Source: Pseudorasbora parva
Taxonomy: Eukaryota; Chordata; Actinopteri; Cypriniformes; Gobionidae
Direction of reading: 5' to 3'
Length of the DNA: 64,000 nucleotides
Assembly: GCF_024679245.1 (NCBI RefSeq)
Contig: NC_090173.1
Location: forward strand, 5,142,428 to 5,206,427
The notes beneath the pieces were generated by a model. It ran no database searches. It was not told the DNA's origin and worked only from the letters and a program-made list of their open reading frames with translations. Both the position numbers and the translations under genes were made by a program. Position 1 is the first letter of the stretch. Each line of letters begins with the position of its first letter. Below, one piece after another: positions 63,236 to 64,000 of the stretch.

Positions 63236-64000
63236 TGTGTTTATCAAACTTTAAAGACTGGATAAAAAACATATTATCCTTTTTTCTTTTTAAATCAACT
63301 TCTATAAAAAGATTTCCCACACATTCTGTGTTGTGTATATCTGGCAATCAAATGAAGATCATTTATTCCTAATGACACTTTATTGTCAAACAAAGCTGCA
63401 GAACTGAGCTTTATACTGTTACAATTATAACATGGAAGAAATTTTGTGATATATTACTTGAATAACAAGGTTTTGATAGTTTATAATTATTCCATTACAG
63501 GGTTTTTCCTACATTGAACATTTTTTGGCGGCCACCAAAACAAATTTTTGTCCCGCCAAAGCCTTATTTGATGAGTTATTGTGCTTTATATATTGATGTG
63601 GATGACTAATGCGCGTGACAGGGCGCACGTTAACCGAGTGACAGAACGAGCAGAGCCGCGCGCACTCTCTGTCTTCAAAACGATCACCGTCTGAGCTCTT
63701 TCTCACTCGCGCATATCAAAATCAGCTGAACGTTTAACATTTTTTTTCTTCCCTGAATTGCTGTTGGGTGTGAATTGCGCTCAATAAACACACCTCTCCT
63801 GACAGACGTTTTGCACACGCAGCGGCCATAAACCATACTTTCAAATACACAGAAAATATCCTTATAAAGTGTTTTCTGTGATGACAAATCTTTTGTGTTG
63901 TTTTAACAGTCTGGATTCACACACAACACGTCCGCTACTGTCCGATTCACAAACTAATGACTCATTTGAACCGATTAATTTTACTGAACTGATGTGTCCA
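63236..64000. other. Repeat-like sequence to window end
   Basis: No exon of polr2f or other gene recognised on either strand. GGGTTTTTCCTACATTGAAC (63500) followed by TTTGGCGGCCACCAAA is the text of a common cyprinid repeat. Short open frames (65-67 codons) have no domains. Confidence 0.4.

Overview
This is vertebrate nuclear DNA, almost certainly from a cyprinid (Danio/carp-like) fish. The evidence is a three-coding-exon sox10 gene close to what I recall of zebrafish Sox10, the last exon of polr2f tail-to-tail with it (the same neighbours as human SOX10/POLR2F), two copies of a 5S-rRNA-derived SINE (SINE3 type), and many teleost repeats: hAT and Tc1/mariner elements, L2/CR1-type LINE tails, MITEs and long microsatellites. 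All similarity statements are from memory; no search was run.

Region 1-31 kb is a minisatellite domain. A 36-bp unit, A/C-rich and G-poor on the + strand, fills about 21 kb in blocks that all face the same way (396-595, 2035-2158, 4091-16464, 17231-17405, 20949-28499, 29493-30366, 30657-31022). Transposable elements separate the blocks: a solo LTR, two SINE3 copies, two relics of a Gypsy-type retrotransposon with a SCAN-like gag, MITEs and a LINE tail. Because 36 bp is exactly 12 codons, the array is open in several frames on both strands. The long open frames there are artefacts, not genes. Higher-order duplications of 1,787 bp and 964 bp are visible.

Region 31-44.5 kb is intergenic: MITE-rich DNA, a hAT element with a perfect 8-bp target duplication, a 1.1-kb tandem duplication, a 60-bp minisatellite, many microsatellites, a perfect 42-bp-arm hairpin, and GC-richer islands that could hold sox10 enhancers. 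One short open frame near 39.5 kb on the - strand has promoter-like sequence upstream but is not recognised.

Region 44.7-54.5 kb is sox10 on the + strand: a probable CCAAT-type promoter and non-coding exon 1, an intron with a likely regulatory island, then coding exons 47973-48412, 49985-50247 and 52465-53225 (487 codons plus stop), and a 3' UTR ending at AATAAA 54476. The last intron carries a duplicated copy of the final exon's acceptor and first bases, which opens into a short in-frame tail with its own AATAAA.

Region 54.5-64 kb is repeats (hAT-like and other TIR elements, two Tc1/mariner copies), then the 3' UTR and last coding exon of polr2f on the - strand (61557-61647). A second polr2f exon fragment lies about 1 kb further on but on the opposite strand, inside LINE sequence. 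This means an inversion, a broken copy or a misassembly.
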